A stretch of 64,000 nt of DNA from Paraburkholderia unamae (lineage in GTDB: Bacteria; Pseudomonadota; Gammaproteobacteria; Burkholderiales; Burkholderiaceae), in the NCBI RefSeq assembly GCF_003268775.1, contig NZ_QLSU01000009.1, positions 124,001 through 188,000 on the forward strand, read 5' to 3'. Shown in pieces: positions 26,083-34,314 of this stretch. A program made the translations under genes and the position numbers. The notes under the pieces were generated by a model. That model was given only the letters and a program-made list of their open reading frames with translations. It made no database searches and had not been told where the DNA came from. Positions within the stretch are counted from its first letter, which is position 1. Each line of letters opens with the position of its first letter.

Positions 26083-26928
26083 TTATGGTTTCGCCTCGCC
26101 GGGCGAGGCTTCATCCGTGTCGGCGTCATTGCTGCGCGCCCAGAAAAACCGGTCCGGCAGCCACGACCCCATGCCCGGCCGGAACGCGCTCTGCACCGCC
26201 TGATACAGATACTCCTGCGCCTCGCGCACGGCCTCCGGCGGCTCCTGGCCGTTCGCGAGCAGCGCGGCGATGGCCGTGCCGAGCGTGTCGGTCAGGCCCA
26301 TCATCGGCTGCGTGGCGCGGTCCCAGAGATCCTGGCGCAACTGGCCGTCTTCGCAGTAGAGCGTGTTGATCACGCGGTGCGTGCCGGTTTCCATCGCGAG
26401 GATGTACTCGCAGCCCGTGGCGAGCAGGTGGGCGATGGCGGCGTCCACGCTCGGCGCCTCGGCGTCGCCGTCGGGCTGCGCGAGCGCGATCAGCACCGAG
26501 GCGTCGGCGACGAGCAGCGTGGTCTGCGGCACGAGCAGGTCGGCCATCGCTTCGCGCAATTCGTCGGCGGCGAGCACGTGTTCGTCGTCGAGCGTGAAGT
26601 CGGGCGCGAGGATGAGCGGCACATCGTCGTAATCCGCCACCACTTCGGCGATCGCGCTCACGACTTCGGCGCGCGCGCATGCGCCTACCTTGAACGCGGC
26701 GATCGGCATGTCTTCGAGCAGCATGCGCGCCTGGGTGGCGACGGTTTCGGGATCGAGGCCGGTCACTTCGTCGCAGCCCGCGGAGTCGCGTACGGTATAG
26801 CCGGTCAGCGCGGAGACGCCGTGGCAGCCCATGCTGGCGAGCGTGAGCAGGTCGGCTTGCAGTCCGCCGCCGCCCGTCGGGTCGGAAAGGCCGAAGGTCA
26901 GGACGATGGGAGGGGTGTCGCTAGGCAT
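26083..26928 (-). CDS. thiD: ThiD-like phosphomethylpyrimidine kinase family protein
   Basis: 281-residue ribokinase-fold protein. The N-terminus matches ThiD (LTFGLSDPTGGGGLQADLLTLASMGCHGVSALTGYTVRDS), and KVGACARAEVVSAIAEVV follows as in the family. In ThiD the reaction is phosphorylation of hydroxymethylpyrimidine and its phosphate for thiamine synthesis. The C-terminal anion-hole motif, normally GTGCT with a catalytic Cys, reads GLTDTLGTA here, with Asp where the Cys is expected, as in pyridoxal kinases (GTGD). Function is therefore less sure than the name. No other thi gene is in the window. It is convergent to groEL and divergent from rubredoxin. Confidence 0.78.
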   Translation of the reverse strand: MPSDTPPIVLTFGLSDPTGGGGLQADLLTLASMGCHGVSALTGYTVRDSAGCDEVTGLDPETVATQARMLLEDMPIAAFKVGACARAEVVSAIAEVVADYDDVPLILAPDFTLDDEHVLAADELREAMADLLVPQTTLLVADASVLIALAQPDGDAEAPSVDAAIAHLLATGCEYILAMETGTHRVINTLYCEDGQLRQDLWDRATQPMMGLTDTLGTAIAALLANGQEPPEAVREAQEYLYQAVQSAFRPGMGSWLPDRFFWARSNDADTDEASPGEAKP

Positions 26929-27251
26929 GAACGTGGCGAGATGAAGTGGACTTCGGCCGCGGCGTGCCGCGCCGTCATATGAGAATGGTTCAATTATGCG
27001 GCCTATCCGCGCATCCGGGGGACGGATGACGCCGGTAGCGAGGGATTTTTGCGCACCGCACCAGGCACTGCATCAGGTTAAGGGGCGAGCAGGGGATGCG
27101 CAGGGGACGATAAGCGGGCGAATTTTCCCCGAAACCGTGCCGGGCACAGTCCGTCCTTGCTAGGCATGGAAACGGCAACAAGGTACCATCATGGCTCTCG
27201 TTTCCCTGATTTTTTTCCGATTGGTTTCGGACTTTTCGACGCGGCATAAGA
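26929..27251. promoter_or_regulatory. Divergent intergenic region, thiD-like / rubredoxin
   Basis: 323 bases that must carry two divergent promoters. GC content drops near 27190-27240. I see no thiamine riboswitch signature and no consensus promoter pair. Confidence 0.35.
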
Positions 27252-27422
27252 ATGGAATATAGAAGCTGGATGTGCCTGATCTGCGGCTGGATTTATGACG
27301 AAGAAGCCGGTTTGCCAGACGAAGGCATCGCGCCCGGCACGCGCTGGGAGGATGTCCCGATCAACTGGACCTGTCCCGAGTGCGGCGCACGCAAGGAAGA
27401 CTTCGAGATGGTCCAGATCTGA
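27252..27422 (+). CDS. Rubredoxin
   Basis: 56-residue rubredoxin. Two CxxCG knuckles, Cys8-x2-Cys11 (MCLICGWIYD) and Cys41-x2-Cys44 (TCPECGA), bind one iron; conserved Tyr, Trp and Pro residues (GWIYDEEAGLPDEGIAPGTRWEDVP) surround the site. It is a small cytoplasmic electron carrier, often for alkane hydroxylase-type or peroxide-reducing systems. I translated it from ATG 27252 by hand because the gene is short. It is followed after 189 bases by the conserved hypothetical gene; partner unknown. Confidence 0.96.
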   Translation: MEYRSWMCLICGWIYDEEAGLPDEGIAPGTRWEDVPINWTCPECGARKEDFEMVQI

Positions 27423-27611
27423 GGCCTCGCTCGCGCCCCGGCTGGCTGGCGCGGGCACTGCATTTGCTCTCGCCGGTGGTCTTGATGAGTTCGCGCTGGC
27501 TTGCCCGATGAATTCGCGGGATCGGCGCATCGCGATGTTTTGCCCCGCCTGTCGTCACCGTCGTCGGTCATGCCGGTCTGGTCGGCCCGCAATCCTTCTC
27601 GGCGCTGCCCC

Positions 27612-29105
27612 ATGAGTCTTCGTTCAACCGCTGTTGCCCGATTCGAAGCGTTGCCCAATCCGCGCGGCGGCCAGGTGCCGTTCGCGCACGGCGCGCTCGC
27701 GCATGCGCTCGCTTCGCTCGATGAGCAGCGCGACGTCGCCCGGCCGCTGCGTCAGGCGGCCCGCACGCTGCGCGACGCAGGCTGGCTCGCGGCCGCGCGT
27801 TTCGCCGACACGTTGTTGCTCGCTTCGCCGCTCGCGCTCGCGGCGCCCGTTGCCGTGGCGCCGCCACCTGGCTTGCCGGCGCGTCCGCTGCACGCGCCCG
27901 AGGAACTGGAGGGCGTCGAGGTGCGCGTGCAGTTTCGCGAGGCGCTGGAAGACCTCGCCGCCGCACTCGAGCGCCGCAACCTGCGCGAGCTTGCGTGCTC
28001 GCCCGCGCTTTTCGCGCGGCAACACGCGCTCGTCGCGGCGCTCGCGGAGCACGTGCCGGGCGTGACGCTCGCGTATGAGGATGTGGCGCTGCATGGCCGG
28101 CCGCTTGCGCCGGCCACGCTCCACCCGCAACCGGCGCAGCGCTTCGGTCAGGTGCGCGCACGCTACGAGGCGGCGCTGCTGCACGTGCTCAAGGCGCGTC
28201 TTGGCAACGGCAGCCGCGCGGCCAACGCGCTTGCGCTCGCGGCGTTCGACGAAATGGACGCCTGCATGGTCGAGCTGACGAGCGCCGATCCCTACGACTT
28301 CTGGCGTCTTGCTGCGGCCTGTGGCCGCGCGCTGCGGCGCGGCGAGGGGGCGTGGGGCGACGAAGGCGCGCGACGGCTTTACGCGCGCTGCAATCTGCTG
28401 ATCGGCGAGCATGCGCGCGGGCTTCGCTTCGCGCCGCAAACGCTCGTGCGCGCCACGCTCGCGCAGTTGTGGCGCGATTACGCGCTTTTTGGCGCCGCGG
28501 CGGAGGACACCGCCGACGTCGAACTGCTGCACGACTATGGCCTGACCGTGGACTGGCACATTGCCGGCACGCAGGCGTCGGAGGCGCTCTGGGAGGCGGG
28601 GAGCACGCAGGCCGGTGTGCTGGCGGCGCGTGTCGCGCCCACGCGCGAATTAGGCGCGCTGGTTGTCAACGGCAATGCCTATGAAGATTTCCTGCAAACC
28701 GCCGATGCTTCGATGATCGCGCTCGGCACGCACTCGCGTACGCTGAAATTGCGCGGCGAGGGCGCGATCGCCGAGTCCGCCGACGCGCTGATCGCGGCCG
28801 AGGCGGCATACCGCATCGGCGCGGCCGCGTGGGCGCTCGGGCTCGGCCATGTGGGGCTGCTCGCCGACGCGCTGGGCCTTGCGTGGCGGCGCACCGCGCA
28901 CGCGGCGTCGCTTGCCGGGCAGCCGTCGCGCGGCGCGCCCTTCGTCGCCGCGCCCGGTGCCGAGGCGATCGAGCACGCGAGCGAAGCGTTGCGCGCGATG
29001 CTGCACAAGGTCGCGGCGGGCGTGGCGCAGCCCGACGCCGTGGCCGCCGTGCGCGCGCTCGGCGTGGCGATCGTCGGGGGCGCGGCGCAGGGCGCGCTGC
29101 ACTGA
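27612..29105 (+). CDS. Conserved hypothetical, Ala-rich helical protein
   Basis: 497-residue protein that I do not recognise as a named enzyme. It is almost entirely alpha-helical by composition (Ala, Leu, Arg and Glu rich), with no signal peptide or membrane segment. The core includes AAFDEMDACMVELTSADPYDFWRLAAACGRALRRGE. The layout resembles the helical, Hpt-like scaffolds of chemotaxis-type PilL/ChpA N-termini, but I see no clear phosphorylatable His motif. Start MSLRSTAVARFEALP at 27612 is chosen; 37 further in-frame codons upstream look non-coding. It lies between rubredoxin and yqgE, a position kept in Burkholderiaceae by recollection. Confidence 0.7.
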   Translation: MSLRSTAVARFEALPNPRGGQVPFAHGALAHALASLDEQRDVARPLRQAARTLRDAGWLAAARFADTLLLASPLALAAPVAVAPPPGLPARPLHAPEELEGVEVRVQFREALEDLAAALERRNLRELACSPALFARQHALVAALAEHVPGVTLAYEDVALHGRPLAPATLHPQPAQRFGQVRARYEAALLHVLKARLGNGSRAANALALAAFDEMDACMVELTSADPYDFWRLAAACGRALRRGEGAWGDEGARRLYARCNLLIGEHARGLRFAPQTLVRATLAQLWRDYALFGAAAEDTADVELLHDYGLTVDWHIAGTQASEALWEAGSTQAGVLAARVAPTRELGALVVNGNAYEDFLQTADASMIALGTHSRTLKLRGEGAIAESADALIAAEAAYRIGAAAWALGLGHVGLLADALGLAWRRTAHAASLAGQPSRGAPFVAAPGAEAIEHASEALRAMLHKVAAGVAQPDAVAAVRALGVAIVGGAAQGALH

Positions 29106-29336
29106 GCCCATGGATTCGCGCGCCCGCGCGTGGTTGGCCGTGCGCGCGCCGCGCCGGGCATTGCGCTTGCGCCGGTTGCGCCACTTGCGCCCGCCGATTG
29201 CCTTGCAAGGGCAGAGCGCGCGCATGTTAGAGTGACTCATTCCCTGCAATGCGGAAAAGCGCAGCGGTTGGCGGGTCGCGTGGCGACGTTCGGCCGCCGC
29301 CCGGGCCGGCAGCGTGCCGCCATTCCGCATCGTCTT

Positions 29337-29345
29337 TGCTAGAAT
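29337..29345 (+). promoter_or_regulatory. Extended -10 candidate just before yqgE
   Basis: TGCTAGAAT is an extended -10 element (TGn plus TAGAAT) ending seven bases before the yqgE ATG. If used, transcription would start at or next to the start codon, giving a leaderless or near-leaderless message. No good -35 is seen. Confidence 0.35.
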
Positions 29346-29352
29346 TCAAACC

Positions 29353-29931
29353 ATGTCCAAGAGTACCGATCGCATCAATCTCACCAACCAGTTCCTGATC
29401 GCCATGCCCAACATGGCGGACCCCACGTTTTCAGGAACGGTGGTCTACCTTTGCGATCATTCTGAGCGCGGCGCGCTCGGTCTCGTTATCAATCGTCCCA
29501 CCGACATCGATCTCGAAGCGCTTTTTTCCCGCATCGACCTCAAGCTCGAAATCGAGCCGCTGCTGCACGTGCCCGTGTATTTCGGCGGCCCCGTGCAGAC
29601 CGAGCGCGGCTTCGTGCTGCACGCGCCCGCCGAGGGCACGAGCTACACGTCGTCGATGTCCGTGCCGGGCGGCCTCGAAATGACCACCTCCAAGGACGTG
29701 CTCGAAGCCGTGGCCAACGGCAGCGGCCCCGAGCGCTTCCTGCTCACGCTCGGCCATGCCGGCTGGGGCGCGGGGCAGCTCGAGGACGAAATCTCGCGCA
29801 ACGGCTGGCTCACGGTCGAAGCCGATCCGAAGATCGTGTTCGACGTGCCCGCCGAAGAGCGTTTCGAGGCGGCGCTCGCGCTGCTCGGCATCTCGTCCAC
29901 CATGCTCTCGGGCGAAGCGGGCCACGCATGA
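29353..29931 (+). CDS. yqgE: UPF0301 (YqgE/AlgH) family protein
   Basis: 192-residue YqgE/AlgH protein: LTNQFLIAMPNMADPTFSGTVVYLCDHSERGALGLVINRP, then VYFGGPVQTERGFVLH and FLLTLGHAGWGAGQLEDEI, all family hallmarks. Biochemical function is unknown; in Pseudomonas the homologue AlgH is linked to alginate regulation. ATG 29353 gives the standard family start; an in-frame ATG at 29314 would add 13 unrelated residues. It overlaps ruvX by four bases (ATGA) and heads the yqgE-ruvX-pyrR-pyrB-pyrC' group. Confidence 0.95.
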   Translation: MSKSTDRINLTNQFLIAMPNMADPTFSGTVVYLCDHSERGALGLVINRPTDIDLEALFSRIDLKLEIEPLLHVPVYFGGPVQTERGFVLHAPAEGTSYTSSMSVPGGLEMTTSKDVLEAVANGSGPERFLLTLGHAGWGAGQLEDEISRNGWLTVEADPKIVFDVPAEERFEAALALLGISSTMLSGEAGHA

Positions 29932-30362
29932 GCGTGGCAGCCGGGCGAGGGGCCGGCGAGGCCACCTTGCTTGCATTCGATTACGGTGAAAAGCGTATCG
30001 GCGTGGCGCTCGGCAATGCGCTCACGCGCAGCGCCCGTGCGCTCACCGTCATTGCGAACAAGAGCCGCGACTACCGTTTCCAGGCAATCGGCGAGCTGCT
30101 GCGCGAGTGGCAGCCCGATCTGCTCGTGGTCGGCCTGCCGTGCCATCCCGACGGCACGCCGCATATCATGACGCAGCACGCGAAGCGCTTTGGCAACCAG
30201 CTCAACGGACGCTTCAATCTGCCCGTGGTGTGGGTGGACGAGCGCTATTCGTCAGTCGATGCCGAAGCGCGCCTGCGCGAGCGCGGCGAACGCGTCGAGC
30301 ATGTGGACGCCGAAGCCGCCTCCGTGATCCTCCAGCAATACCTCGACGAACTCGCGCCTTGA
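29928..30362 (+). CDS. ruvX: RuvX/YqgF Holliday junction resolvase-like nuclease
   Basis: 144-residue RNase H-like protein. The catalytic first strand is LLAFDYGEKRIGVALGN, with the first acidic residue in FDYG, then VVGLPCHPDG, the second acidic site in VWVDERYSSVDAEARL and the C-terminal VDAEAASVILQQYLD with the last Asp. The family is implicated in 16S rRNA 5' end processing and resembles RuvC-type resolvases. ATGA overlap with yqgE couples the pair, an arrangement found in many proteobacteria. All expected acidic residues are present. Confidence 0.95.
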   Translation: MSVAAGRGAGEATLLAFDYGEKRIGVALGNALTRSARALTVIANKSRDYRFQAIGELLREWQPDLLVVGLPCHPDGTPHIMTQHAKRFGNQLNGRFNLPVVWVDERYSSVDAEARLRERGERVEHVDAEAASVILQQYLDELAP

Positions 30363-30370
30363 GGGACCCG

Positions 30371-30940
30371 ATGAGCCTACCCACGAGCCATCCTCCAAGC
30401 TACGCAATGCGTCACCCGGCTGGCACGCCCGACGCCGAAGCGCTATATGGCGCGGTTCTCGACGAGATCCGCGCGGCCTGGCCCGCCGATGCGTTCAGCG
30501 CGTCCGGCGGCGTCGCGATCGTCGGCATTCATAGCGGCGGCGCGTGGGTGGCCCAGCGCCTCGCTCACGACCTCGGCGCGGTGGAGTGCGGCGTGGTGAA
30601 CGTCGCGCTGCATCGCGACGACTACGCGAAGAAGGGCCTGCACAGCAAGGCGAGCCCGACGGCGCTGCCGTTCGACGTCGAAGGGCGGCGCATCCTGCTC
30701 GTCGACGACGTGCTGTACACGGGCCGCACCGTGCGCGCCGCGCTCAACGAGCTCTACGACTACGGCCGTCCGGCCGCCGTGGAACTGGCGGTGCTCGCCG
30801 ACCGCGGCGGACGCGAGCTGCCGGTGGCGGCGCGTTATGTCGGCGGCTTCGTGAGCGCTGACGCGGGCGCCACGCTCGTGCTCGCACACGGCGACGACGG
30901 TCGCTTCACCTTCCACGTCGAGCCGCGCGGCGGCGCCTGA
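30371..30940 (+). CDS. pyrR: PyrR bifunctional regulator / uracil phosphoribosyltransferase
   Basis: 189-residue type I phosphoribosyltransferase of the PyrR family. The PRPP loop is ILLVDDVLYTGRTVRAALN; other marks are VAIVGIHSGGAWVAQRLAHDL and NVALHRDDYAKKG. In Gram-positive bacteria PyrR binds pyr leader RNA for attenuation and has weak uracil phosphoribosyltransferase activity; in this lineage its RNA role is not established. It lies 140 bases before pyrB, and I see no convincing terminator/antiterminator pair in that leader. It is separated from ruvX by only eight bases, so it is in the same operon. Confidence 0.93.
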   Translation: MSLPTSHPPSYAMRHPAGTPDAEALYGAVLDEIRAAWPADAFSASGGVAIVGIHSGGAWVAQRLAHDLGAVECGVVNVALHRDDYAKKGLHSKASPTALPFDVEGRRILLVDDVLYTGRTVRAALNELYDYGRPAAVELAVLADRGGRELPVAARYVGGFVSADAGATLVLAHGDDGRFTFHVEPRGGA

Positions 30941-31080
30941 CGCGGCGCCAGCGTGCGCATCGAGCGCAGCCCGCGCGGCGAGTCCGTTGCGGCGCACCGC
31001 CCGCACGGCGGGTGCGCGAGGCATGCACGCCGGCCGCGCCCACTCCGTTCCAACCGGTCATCACATCCAGGATTCACGCG

Positions 31081-32100
31081 ATGAACACACAGCCCACGCC
31101 CGAAGCGTCCGCAGCGGACGACAAGCGTTTTCGCTACGGCTTCCTGAAGGGCAATCCGCAGCTCACGAAGAACGGCGAGCTCAAGCACCTGCTGTCGATC
31201 GAGGGCCTTTCGCGCGCGATCCTCACGCATATTCTCGACACGGCCACGCAGTTCGTGAGCGTGACCGACCGCGACGTGAAGAAGGTACCGCTCCTGCGCG
31301 GCAAGTCGGTGTTCAACCTGTTCTTCGAGAACTCCACGCGCACGCGCACGACGTTCGAGATCGCGGCCAAGCGTCTTTCGGCGGACGTGCTCAACCTGAA
31401 CATCAACGCCTCGTCGACGAGCAAGGGCGAGTCGCTGCTCGACACCATCGGCAATCTTTCGGCGATGCACGCCGACATGTTCGTCGTGCGCCACGCGTCG
31501 AGCGGCGCGCCGTACCTGATCGCCGAGCACTGCGCGCCGCACGTGCACGTGATCAACGCCGGTGACGGCCGCCACGCGCACCCGACGCAAGGCCTGCTCG
31601 ACATGTACACGATCCGCCACTACAAGCGCGACTTCACGAACCTGCGCGTGGCGATCGTGGGCGACATCCTGCATTCGCGCGTGGCGCGCTCGGACATCCA
31701 TGCGCTCACTACGCTCGGCGTGCCCGAAGTGCGCGCCATCGGCCCGCGCACGCTGCTGCCGGGCGGCCTCGAGCAGATGGGCGTGCGCGTGTTTCACAAC
31801 CTCGACGAAGGCTTGAAGGACGTCGACGTGATCATCATGCTGCGCCTGCAAAACGAGCGCATGAGCGGCGCGCTGCTGCCTTCGGCGCAGGAGTATTTCA
31901 AGAGCTGGGGCCTGACGCCGGAGCGCCTCGCGCTCGCCGCGCCCGACGCGATCGTCATGCATCCGGGGCCGATGAATCGCGGCGTCGAGATCGACTCGCA
32001 GGTCGCGGACGGCCCGCAGTCGGTGATCCTCGATCAGGTGAGCTTCGGCATTGCGGTGCGCATGGCGGTGATGGGCATCGTCGCCGGCAATCACGACTAA
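31081..32100 (+). CDS. pyrB: Aspartate carbamoyltransferase catalytic chain
   Basis: 339-residue ATCase catalytic chain, the committed step of pyrimidine synthesis (carbamoyl phosphate plus aspartate). The carbamoyl-phosphate site is visible as FFENSTRTRTTFEIAAKRL, followed by HPTQGLLDMYTI and the aspartate-side MLRLQNERM and MHPGPMNRGVEI. ATG 31081 is chosen over an in-frame start at 31012, since the N-terminal extension typical of the pyrB/pyrC' type starts there (MNTQPTPEASAADDKRFRYG). No pyrI is present; the next gene is a dead dihydroorotase homologue, which predicts the class A complex. Confidence 0.97.
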   Translation: MNTQPTPEASAADDKRFRYGFLKGNPQLTKNGELKHLLSIEGLSRAILTHILDTATQFVSVTDRDVKKVPLLRGKSVFNLFFENSTRTRTTFEIAAKRLSADVLNLNINASSTSKGESLLDTIGNLSAMHADMFVVRHASSGAPYLIAEHCAPHVHVINAGDGRHAHPTQGLLDMYTIRHYKRDFTNLRVAIVGDILHSRVARSDIHALTTLGVPEVRAIGPRTLLPGGLEQMGVRVFHNLDEGLKDVDVIIMLRLQNERMSGALLPSAQEYFKSWGLTPERLALAAPDAIVMHPGPMNRGVEIDSQVADGPQSVILDQVSFGIAVRMAVMGIVAGNHD

Positions 32101-32150
32101 CGCGCAAACGCGGCGAGAACGAAAAGGGCAAAAAGGCAAAAGGGCAGCAC

Positions 32151-33440
32151 ATGAAGATCCATATTCAAGGCGGCACGCTGATTGATCCGGCGGCCAGCGC
32201 CGAACGGCAGCAGGACATCTATATCGAAGCGGGCAGGATCGCGGCCATTGGCGCGGCGCCCGCGGGCTTCCACGCCGAGCGAACGATCGACGCACGCGGC
32301 CTCATGGTCGCGCCGGGTCTCGTCGATCTGAGCGCGCGTCTGCGCGAGCCGGGCTACGAGCACAAGGCGACGCTCGACTCGGAGATGAACGCGGCGCTCG
32401 CGGGCGGCGTGACGAGCCTCGTGTGCCCGCCCGACACCGATCCCGTGCTCGACGAAGCGGGCCTCGTCGAGATGCTCAAATACCGCGCGGGCAAGCTCGC
32501 GCGTGCGCACGTGCATCCGCTCGGGGCGCTCACGGTGGGCCTCAAGGGGCAGGTGATCACGGAGATGGTATCGCTCACCGAGGCCGGCTGCATCGGCTTC
32601 ACGCAGGCCGACGCGCCGATCGCCGACACCCAGGTCCTGCTGCGCGCGCTCCAGTACGCGAGCACCTATGGCTACGCCGTGTGGCTGCGCCCGCAGGACG
32701 CGTATCTCGCGAAGGGCGGCGTGGCCGCGAGCGGCGCGCTGGCGTCACGCCTCGGCCTCTCGGGCGTGCCCGTGAGCGCGGAGACGATCGCGCTCTTCAC
32801 GCTTTTCGAATTGATGCGCGTGACGGGCGCGCGCGTGCACGTGCAGCATCTGTCGTCGGCGGCGGGCGTGGCGCTCGTGCGCGCCGCGAAGGCCGAGGGG
32901 CTCAGCGTCACCTGCGACGCGACGGTGAACCACCTGCATCTGATCGACATGGACATCGGCTATTTCGACGCGCAGTACCGGCTCGATCCGCCCTTGCGCC
33001 AGCAGCGCGACCGCGAGGCGATTCGCGCGGCTCTGGCTGACGGCACGATCGACGCGATCTGCTCGCAGCACACGCCCGTGGACGACGACGAAAAGCTCTT
33101 GCCGTTCGCCGAGGCCACGCCTGGCGCGACGGGCCTCGAACTGTTCCTCTCGCTCACCGTGAAATGGGCGCAGGAAGCGGGTGTGCCGCTTGCCAAGGCG
33201 CTTGCGCTCGTGACGTCGGCGCCGGCGGCGGTGATGCAGCGGGACGCGGGGCGCATCGAGGTGGGCGCACGCGCGGACCTTTGCGTGTTCGATCCGCACG
33301 CGCACTGGCGCGTCGAGCCGCGCGCGCTCAAGAGCCAGGGGCACAACACGCCGTTCCTCGGCTACGAACTGCCCGCCGTGGTGCGCGCCACACTCGTGGC
33401 GGGCCGGATCGGCTTCGAGCGCGGCGTGCAAGGTGCGTGA
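32151..33440 (+). CDS. pyrX: Inactive dihydroorotase homologue, ATCase partner (PyrC')
   Basis: 429-residue amidohydrolase-fold protein, full length for type I dihydroorotase, but with the zinc site destroyed. The usual HxH after the first strand (VDMHVHLREPG) is DLSARLREPG. The later His and the EDxxL block appear as WLRPQDAYL. The metal Asp in DHAPH is Gln in CSQHTPVD. One later His in VHVQHLS remains. It therefore cannot be a normal dihydroorotase. In Pseudomonas such a PyrC' subunit is needed to assemble active ATCase. It follows pyrB by 50 bases. Real dihydroorotase must be encoded elsewhere. Confidence 0.93.
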   Translation: MKIHIQGGTLIDPAASAERQQDIYIEAGRIAAIGAAPAGFHAERTIDARGLMVAPGLVDLSARLREPGYEHKATLDSEMNAALAGGVTSLVCPPDTDPVLDEAGLVEMLKYRAGKLARAHVHPLGALTVGLKGQVITEMVSLTEAGCIGFTQADAPIADTQVLLRALQYASTYGYAVWLRPQDAYLAKGGVAASGALASRLGLSGVPVSAETIALFTLFELMRVTGARVHVQHLSSAAGVALVRAAKAEGLSVTCDATVNHLHLIDMDIGYFDAQYRLDPPLRQQRDREAIRAALADGTIDAICSQHTPVDDDEKLLPFAEATPGATGLELFLSLTVKWAQEAGVPLAKALALVTSAPAAVMQRDAGRIEVGARADLCVFDPHAHWRVEPRALKSQGHNTPFLGYELPAVVRATLVAGRIGFERGVQGA

Positions 33441-33456
33441 CAGATTTGTGTCACGC
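33435..33456. promoter_or_regulatory. Perfect inverted repeat before plsC
   Basis: GCGTGACA, six bases, TGTCACGC: eight-base perfect arms spanning the pyrC' stop codon. No T tract follows, so it is not a clear terminator. It is directly upstream of the plsC -10 candidate and could be an operator. Confidence 0.45.
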
Positions 33457-33461
33457 GCTTC

Positions 33462-33470
33462 TGCTAGGAT
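33462..33470 (+). promoter_or_regulatory. Extended -10 candidate for plsC
   Basis: TGCTAGGAT fits an extended -10 (TGn plus TAGGAT), 26 bases before the plsC start. The -35 region lies within the inverted repeat at 33435-33456 and is weak. Confidence 0.4.
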
Positions 33471-33495
33471 CGCCCGATTCAGCTAATCGTCAACC

Positions 33496-34278
33496 ATGAG
33501 CCTCTTCATCCGCAAGACCCGCTTGCTCGCGCATCTGGTGCGCGGCGCATGCACCGTCGCGCTGCGCTTTCCGCGCGCGAGCGCCGATCAGCGCCACGCC
33601 TTGAACCGCGCCTGGTCCCTCAAGATGCTCGAACTGTGCGGCCTGAAACTCGTCGTGCACAACGACGCGGCGCGGCTCGATGCGGGTGCGCTCGTCGTGA
33701 GCAACCACGTTTCGTGGATCGACATCTACGTGATCAACGCGTGGCGGCCCACGCCGTTCGTCTCGAAGGCCGAGATCCGCCACTGGCCGCTGATCGGCTG
33801 GTTCGCGCAGAACCTGGATACGGTGTTCATCGAGCGCGAGAAGCGCAGCGACGCGCGCCGCATCATGCACGAGCTGGCCGAGCGCCTCACGCGCGGCGAG
33901 CTGATGTGCGTGTTTCCCGAGGGCACGACGTCGGATGGCCTCGCGCTCAAGCCGTTTCATTCGAACATGTTCCAGGCCGCGGTGTCGGCGGGCCGTCCCG
34001 TGCAGCCGCTGTGCATCCGCTATGAGGACGCGCAGGGCCGCCAGTCGGTGGCGCCCGCGTATATCGACGACCTCTCGCTGAAGGACTCGCTCGACGCGAT
34101 GCTCAAGGCCGGGCCGCTCACGGCGCACATCTTCGTGGGCGATGCGATCGAGGCCGGCGAGGACCGCCGCAAGCTCGCGGCGCGCGCCGAGGAGGCGGTG
34201 GGGCAGGCGCTCGTGACGATGCGCGAAAGCGCGCCGCACAGCGAGGCGCCGGGCGGGCGCGTCGCGCAGCTTTCGTAG
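33496..34278 (+). CDS. plsC: 1-acyl-sn-glycerol-3-phosphate acyltransferase
   Basis: 260-residue PlsC-type acyltransferase that makes phosphatidic acid at the inner membrane. Motif I NHxxxxD is NHVSWID, block II is TVFIEREKRSDARR, and motif III is VFPEGTTSDG. There is one N-terminal amphipathic or membrane segment (AHLVRGACTVALRF). Alternatively it is a related ornithine-lipid (OlsA-type) acyltransferase; the sequence does not decide. It sits 55 bases after pyrC', with its own -10 candidate, and is convergent to apaH. Confidence 0.9.
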   Translation: MSLFIRKTRLLAHLVRGACTVALRFPRASADQRHALNRAWSLKMLELCGLKLVVHNDAARLDAGALVVSNHVSWIDIYVINAWRPTPFVSKAEIRHWPLIGWFAQNLDTVFIEREKRSDARRIMHELAERLTRGELMCVFPEGTTSDGLALKPFHSNMFQAAVSAGRPVQPLCIRYEDAQGRQSVAPAYIDDLSLKDSLDAMLKAGPLTAHIFVGDAIEAGEDRRKLAARAEEAVGQALVTMRESAPHSEAPGGRVAQLS

Positions 34279-34314
34279 CGCGGTTCAGGGGGGGAGTGTG
34301 GCGCGGGTCCTGAC

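Noticed and set aside
30941..31080. PyrR-type attenuator between pyrR and pyrB
   Set aside because: The leader is GC rich but shows no T tract after a stem and no alternative antiterminator pairing that I can support.
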